Assembly (NCBI GenBank): GCA_003647675.1
Contig: QMNH01000004.1
Coordinates: forward strand, 1-18,758
DNA: 18,758 nt
Direction of reading: 5' to 3'
DNA from: Candidatus Falkowiibacteriota bacterium
Lineage (GTDB): Bacteria; Patescibacteriota; Patescibacteriia; Patescibacteriales; UBA12075
Shown: piece after piece, positions 15,875 to 18,758 of the stretch
Position numbering within the stretch: position 1 is the stretch's first letter
Layout: each line of letters begins with the position of its first letter
Notes under the pieces: generated by a model
What the model was told of the DNA's origin: nothing
What the model saw: the letters and a program-made list of their open reading frames with translations, nothing else
Databases searched by the model: none
Translations under genes and position numbers: made by a program

Positions 15875-15975
15875 GTCTAACATTTGCGTGTCATCTGAAG
15901 TTTGTCGTAGCGTAGCGGAGACAAATTTGGGTGGAGGCTTTTGGAAGAGCCGCAACCAGATACACGCTGTTAGAT
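15875..15975 (+). other. attC-like integron recombination site (candidate), or structured RNA element
   Basis: A 101-nt sequence bounded by GTCTAAC (15875-15881), matching the R'' consensus RYYYAAC, and GTTAGAT (15969-15975), matching R' GTTRRRY. The arms pair in three blocks: TCTAACA with TGTTAGA, GCGTGT (15886-15891) with ACACGC (15962-15967), and ATCTG (15893-15897) with CAGAT (15957-15961). The left arm alone carries unpaired bases, TTT (15883-15885) and C15892, like the extrahelical bases that set attC strand polarity. The interior forms two hairpins: 15898-15906 with 15920-15928, and GGCTTT (15936-15941) with AGAGCC (15946-15951). Size is within the known attC range. No integrase and no second site are seen. 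A folded noncoding RNA is the main alternative. Confidence 0.5.
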
Positions 15976-15994
15976 GTAGTAATTAAAAGTTTTT

Positions 15995-16011
15995 GTTTTG
16001 CGAAGCAAAAC
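15995..16011. repeat. Short perfect hairpin with GCGAAGC core
   Basis: GTTTTGC (15995-16001) and GCAAAAC (16005-16011) flank GAA. GCGAAGC is known as an unusually stable DNA mini-hairpin. It lies 20 nt from the attC-like site and 31 nt after the surface-protein stop on the minus strand. There is no convincing T-run on either strand, so a terminator is doubtful. Confidence 0.6.
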
Positions 16012-16041
16012 ATTATTTGGGGCTATTTTTTATTTTATTTT

Positions 16042-16590
16042 TTACAATTTATCAAAATCATTATTTGATATTCCAAGTCCTAGATTTCTCATCACTTGGA
16101 AAGCGTCAGACGGTCTGCCAAGAAAATATCTTTTGCCGTCAACTGGGTTTACATACCAAGCCTCACCATTTCTTTCAACTTGTAAAAATATTTTCCCTTT
16201 TTGCAAGTTAGAAAAATTATTATTTAAGCTCAATTTACTAGTACTATTAGGGCTATAACCACCCTCTAATTCTGCTTTGTCATTATAGCCATCGCCATCT
16301 GAATCAGTATTATTTTTATTTGTACCAATAGCATCTTCAAATAAATCAGGAAGGCCGTCACCATCAGAATCTGTTCCGGTTAAATTCCCCAAACCAACCG
16401 GTATTTTCTCTAAATTATCATTAGTGATACCGACTCCTTGTTCGCGCATTATGGCGAAAGCGTCGTCGGGGCGGCCGAGATAATACATAGTTTCTTTTTG
16501 GGGATGCACATAATACGCTTCGCCATTAGCTTCCACTTTTAGCATAATTTTTCCTTTGAGGTTGCTGTACATTGATTTGTTCTTTATATT
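16042..16590 (-). repeat. Duplicated C-terminal unit, copy 1 (module - calcium repeats - module)
   Basis: This segment is nearly the same as 17681-18225 in DNA and protein, with many synonymous differences. It starts at the IKN-SMY stretch and runs to the end of the gene. The matching first modules of the two proteins are closer to each other than to the second module of the same protein, so the whole unit was duplicated after the module itself doubled. Confidence 0.85.
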
Positions 16591-17655
16591 AATCATTTCT
16601 GACACCGATTCAGAAGTAGGTGATGTGTTGGTTGTTTCTTTGTTAATTAAAATATAGCTATCTGAATTATCAACAGTGAAAACCTGATAAATATAACTGG
16701 ATTTATTACCGTCTTTGTCCTCAACATTAATTTCATATACGGCGCCAAAATCATTGTTTACCCCCTGGATAATTATTTCATGATTTGTGGAATAATTTAT
16801 TTCTTTATAGCTATCACTCATTGAGCCACTCCTAATATTCATAACCATAATTTCGTAGCTTAACCATCCTTTTGTTTCTACATCAGTTTTCCATTTTACT
16901 GCTAATTCATTTTTTGATAGATTATATTCAGCCCTAATATTTGAAATCAAGGGTTCGTTTCCAACTTTTGTGCTTGCGACAGAAAAAGTATTTGAATATA
17001 CTAACTCGGGTGAAATGCCAGGAAGGTTGCTATCATAATTCAAACTAAAATATATATCATTTTTCCCCATATATGTATTTGGAATTGTCCAATTAACACT
17101 ATATTCGTTCAAATTAGAGTCAATATCTTCGGCAAATTTTATCCAACTTATTCCTCCACAATGAACCCCCAATGTAATCATATCAACATTATTTTGTAGC
17201 CATTTTATTTTAATTGTTTCTCCTGCTTTTAACACTTCACCGCCTTTAGGAGAAATAAATTTTGCGCATAATCCATCTTTATCAAAATCAAAACATTCAT
17301 TAGTTTTTTCTATTATTGGACTTTGCTGGCAAAAACCTTCTTCACAGCCGTTCGGGCAGGGAAGAATATCACTTTCAATTTCAAAATTATCTGCGCAATA
17401 ATATTCTTCCACACTGCAATATTCACCCCAACAATACGAGACTCCACTGTCAGGACGTGTGTCATAACAGGAGTCAAAGCGCTCATAGCTGCTCCCTTTA
17501 ACGCGGGAATACTCATAAATATTTTTTCCTCCATCAGGGTCATTACAATAGGTATTTGCCGCTTTTGCTGGAGTAAAATTAGAGGCAAGAAACAAAACAA
17601 TTATAAATACGATCTGTTTTAGAATTAAATTTTTATTCATACTCTTGGTATTCAT
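16042..17655 (-). CDS. Secreted surface protein with Cys-rich domain, Ig-like region and thrombospondin type 3 Ca-binding repeats
   Basis: 537 residues. A signal peptide (~1-32, ending TPAKA) is followed by a cysteine-rich domain (~37-112, eight Cys, starting YCNDPDGGKNIY). A beta-rich Ig/fibronectin-like region follows at ~130-330 (SPKGGEVLKAGETIKIKW onward). Residues ~355-415 hold a short module, GKIMLKVEANGEAYYV then YYLGRPDDAFAIMREQGVGI. Thrombospondin type 3 repeats come next (~420-462; DSDGDGLPD and DSDGDGYND, with Asp ligands for calcium). A second copy of the module ends the protein (GEAWYVNP, YFLGRPSDAFQVM, LGLGISN). It is probably exported and cell-surface located; its role (adhesion, scaffold, host contact) is inferred. 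Two ATGs are possible; the second (17640, MNKN) also gives a good signal peptide. It follows a paralogue by 25 nt, probably in one operon. Confidence 0.85.
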   Translation of the reverse strand: MNTKSMNKNLILKQIVFIIVLFLASNFTPAKAANTYCNDPDGGKNIYEYSRVKGSSYERFDSCYDTRPDSGVSYCWGEYCSVEEYYCADNFEIESDILPCPNGCEEGFCQQSPIIEKTNECFDFDKDGLCAKFISPKGGEVLKAGETIKIKWLQNNVDMITLGVHCGGISWIKFAEDIDSNLNEYSVNWTIPNTYMGKNDIYFSLNYDSNLPGISPELVYSNTFSVASTKVGNEPLISNIRAEYNLSKNELAVKWKTDVETKGWLSYEIMVMNIRSGSMSDSYKEINYSTNHEIIIQGVNNDFGAVYEINVEDKDGNKSSYIYQVFTVDNSDSYILINKETTNTSPTSESVSEMINIKNKSMYSNLKGKIMLKVEANGEAYYVHPQKETMYYLGRPDDAFAIMREQGVGITNDNLEKIPVGLGNLTGTDSDGDGLPDLFEDAIGTNKNNTDSDGDGYNDKAELEGGYSPNSTSKLSLNNNFSNLQKGKIFLQVERNGEAWYVNPVDGKRYFLGRPSDAFQVMRNLGLGISNNDFDKL

Positions 17656-17680
17656 TTAATAATAAATAGCTTATTAACTT

Positions 17681-18225
17681 CTATAATCTATTAAAATCAT
17701 TATTTGATATGCCAAGTCCTAAGTTTTTCATTACTTGAAAAGCGTCAGATGGTCTGCCGAGAAAATATCTTTTGCCGTCAGCCGGGTTTATATACCAAGC
17801 TTCACCATTCCTTTCAACTTGCAAAAATATTTCCCCTTTTTGGCTATTAGAAAAATTAATATCAAAGTTTAATTTTCCCGCCCTATTCGGATTATAACCG
17901 TTTTCTAATTCTGCTTTATCATTATATCCATCGCTATCTGAATCAGTGTTATTTTTATTTGTACCAATAGCATCTTCAAATAAATCAGGAAGGCCGTCTC
18001 CATCAGAATCAAGCCCTGTTAAATTTTCTAAACCAATCGGTATTTTCTCTAAACTATCATTAGTGATTCCTACTCCTTGCTCGCGCATTATAGCGAAAGC
18101 ATCGTCAGGTCGTCCAAGATAATACATGGTTTCTTTTTTGGGGTTTACATAATATGCCTTTCCGCTGTCTTCGACTTTAAGCAGAATTTTTCCTTTTACG
18201 TGGAGGTACATCGAAATATTTTTAA
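17681..18225 (-). repeat. Duplicated C-terminal unit, copy 2 (module - calcium repeats - module)
   Basis: Partner of the copy at 16042-16590. One calcium-repeat position differs (DSDSDGYND instead of DSDGDGYND); the acidic ligands are kept. Confidence 0.85.
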
Positions 18226-18758
18226 TCGTTGTTTTTGATGGAATTGAATTACCCGATGATATATCGACTGAATTTTCAGATGGTTGAGGCTCATTTTTTA
18301 CAAAATTATCAGATACTGGAGGTTTCTCATTGGTTGGGTTATCATTGACAGTATTTTCATTTGATATTTTAAATATATTACTTATTGCTTCGCCGCTTGC
18401 CCTGGGGGAAAGACCTGTCTCAGCGCCTGAACCTGCGATATAATTGCCAAATGTCGCTACATACATGTCTCCGCTTGGAATTTGTGCAACTATATCAGCT
18501 TTTACGGAAATTATTATAGATTCATGCGGAGGGACAGTAAATAAATGCATTTTACCATCACGGTCAAAATCAAAAAATGTGCCAGATACTGTCATATTTC
18601 TGCCGACCGCGTATTGTTCTCCAGAGTCTGCGTCGTAAAAGCGTATATTTTTAATATATGGACTTGAATTATCTATACTTATTGTTAAAAATGTCTCATT
18701 AATATTTACAGCTTCATCAGATTCATTGTTAACTTTAAATCTCATTAATTCTTTATTG
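17681..18758 (-). CDS. Paralogous surface protein with calcium-binding repeats (N-terminus beyond window)
   Basis: The frame stays open to the window edge: codons for N, K, E and L precede the first Met (18745), and that Met sits inside a beta-rich domain, so the N-terminus lies outside. Visible parts: a beta-sandwich region (RFKVNNESDEAVNINETFL through SIIISVKADI and an MYVATFGNYIAGSGAETGLS loop), a Pro/Ser/Asn-rich linker (NPTNEKPPVSDNFVK onward), then the same module, thrombospondin type 3 repeats and module as in the next gene. The beta region resembles domains of other CPR surface proteins. It is presumably secreted, with the signal peptide upstream. It stops with TAG 25 nt before the paralogue's start. 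The spacer is too short for its own promoter, so cotranscription is likely. Confidence 0.83.
   Translation of the reverse strand, partial: NKELMRFKVNNESDEAVNINETFLTISIDNSSPYIKNIRFYDADSGEQYAVGRNMTVSGTFFDFDRDGKMHLFTVPPHESIIISVKADIVAQIPSGDMYVATFGNYIAGSGAETGLSPRASGEAISNIFKISNENTVNDNPTNEKPPVSDNFVKNEPQPSENSVDISSGNSIPSKTTIKNISMYLHVKGKILLKVEDSGKAYYVNPKKETMYYLGRPDDAFAIMREQGVGITNDSLEKIPIGLENLTGLDSDGDGLPDLFEDAIGTNKNNTDSDSDGYNDKAELENGYNPNRAGKLNFDINFSNSQKGEIFLQVERNGEAWYINPADGKRYFLGRPSDAFQVMKNLGLGISNNDFNRL

Noticed and set aside
15993..16258. Two overlapping plus-strand frames of 72 and 86 codons
   Set aside because: Both are antisense to the end of the surface protein and its spacer; neither shows a recognisable motif.
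17316..17622. Plus- and minus-strand frames inside the Cys-rich domain
   Set aside because: They overlap the signal peptide and Cys-rich region of the surface protein in other frames and show no family signature.
1..18758. tRNA or rRNA genes
   Set aside because: I saw no cloverleaf with a TTCGA-type T-loop at proper spacing and no rRNA-like stretch; TTCGA-like words near 11954 and 11963 belong to the T-box Stem I.

Overview
The window is AT-rich, with single genes or small operons separated by short, very AT-rich spacers. Several features point to a member of the Candidate Phyla Radiation (Patescibacteria, Parcubacteria-like): a DUF4012 protein carrying an NSDELRPTGGF motif, a lysine-rich single-pass membrane protein of a type common in that group, a threonyl-tRNA synthetase without the TGS domain, and secreted proteins that combine thrombospondin type 3 calcium repeats with a short 'YYLGRPxDAF' module. 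The taxonomic call is an inference from family content; there is no rRNA here. All 13 stop codons are TAA (9) or TAG (4), none is TGA, and no start visible in the window has a convincing Shine-Dalgarno sequence.

Layout. 1-1769 (+): two consecutive MacB/FtsX-type ABC transporter permeases, the first cut by the window edge, separated by a spacer containing a 30-bp perfect inverted repeat. 1919-4980 (+): a DUF4012 membrane protein with its own promoter, then the rod-shape actin homologue MreB. 4981-5221: a spacer holding a long imperfect inverted repeat and a 15-nt tandem repeat. 5222-10062 (+): a family 4 glycosyltransferase and, 11 nt later, the replicative polymerase DnaE with what appears to be a complete PHP metal-binding set. 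10192-11841 (+): the lysine-rich membrane-anchored protein with its own promoter. 11865-13920 (+): a promoter, a T-box tRNA-sensing leader with a mutually exclusive antiterminator and terminator, and thrS. 13977-14357 (+): a small cysteine-motif protein resembling the MTHFR C-terminal/MetV family. A bidirectional terminator at 14373-14408 separates this from the minus-strand half.

Minus strand, read right to left: two paralogous secreted calcium-repeat surface proteins (18758-16042), a structured spacer with an attC-like folded site (15875-15975), an alpha/beta hydrolase (15750-14902) and an isoprenylcysteine-methyltransferase-like membrane protein (14874-14431).

The left three quarters is housekeeping and envelope genes (transport, shape, glycosylation, replication, translation); the right quarter is accessory and surface-directed. 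The observations most worth a second look are the T-box leader on thrS in a probable CPR genome, the attC-like integron recombination site, and the duplicated surface module.
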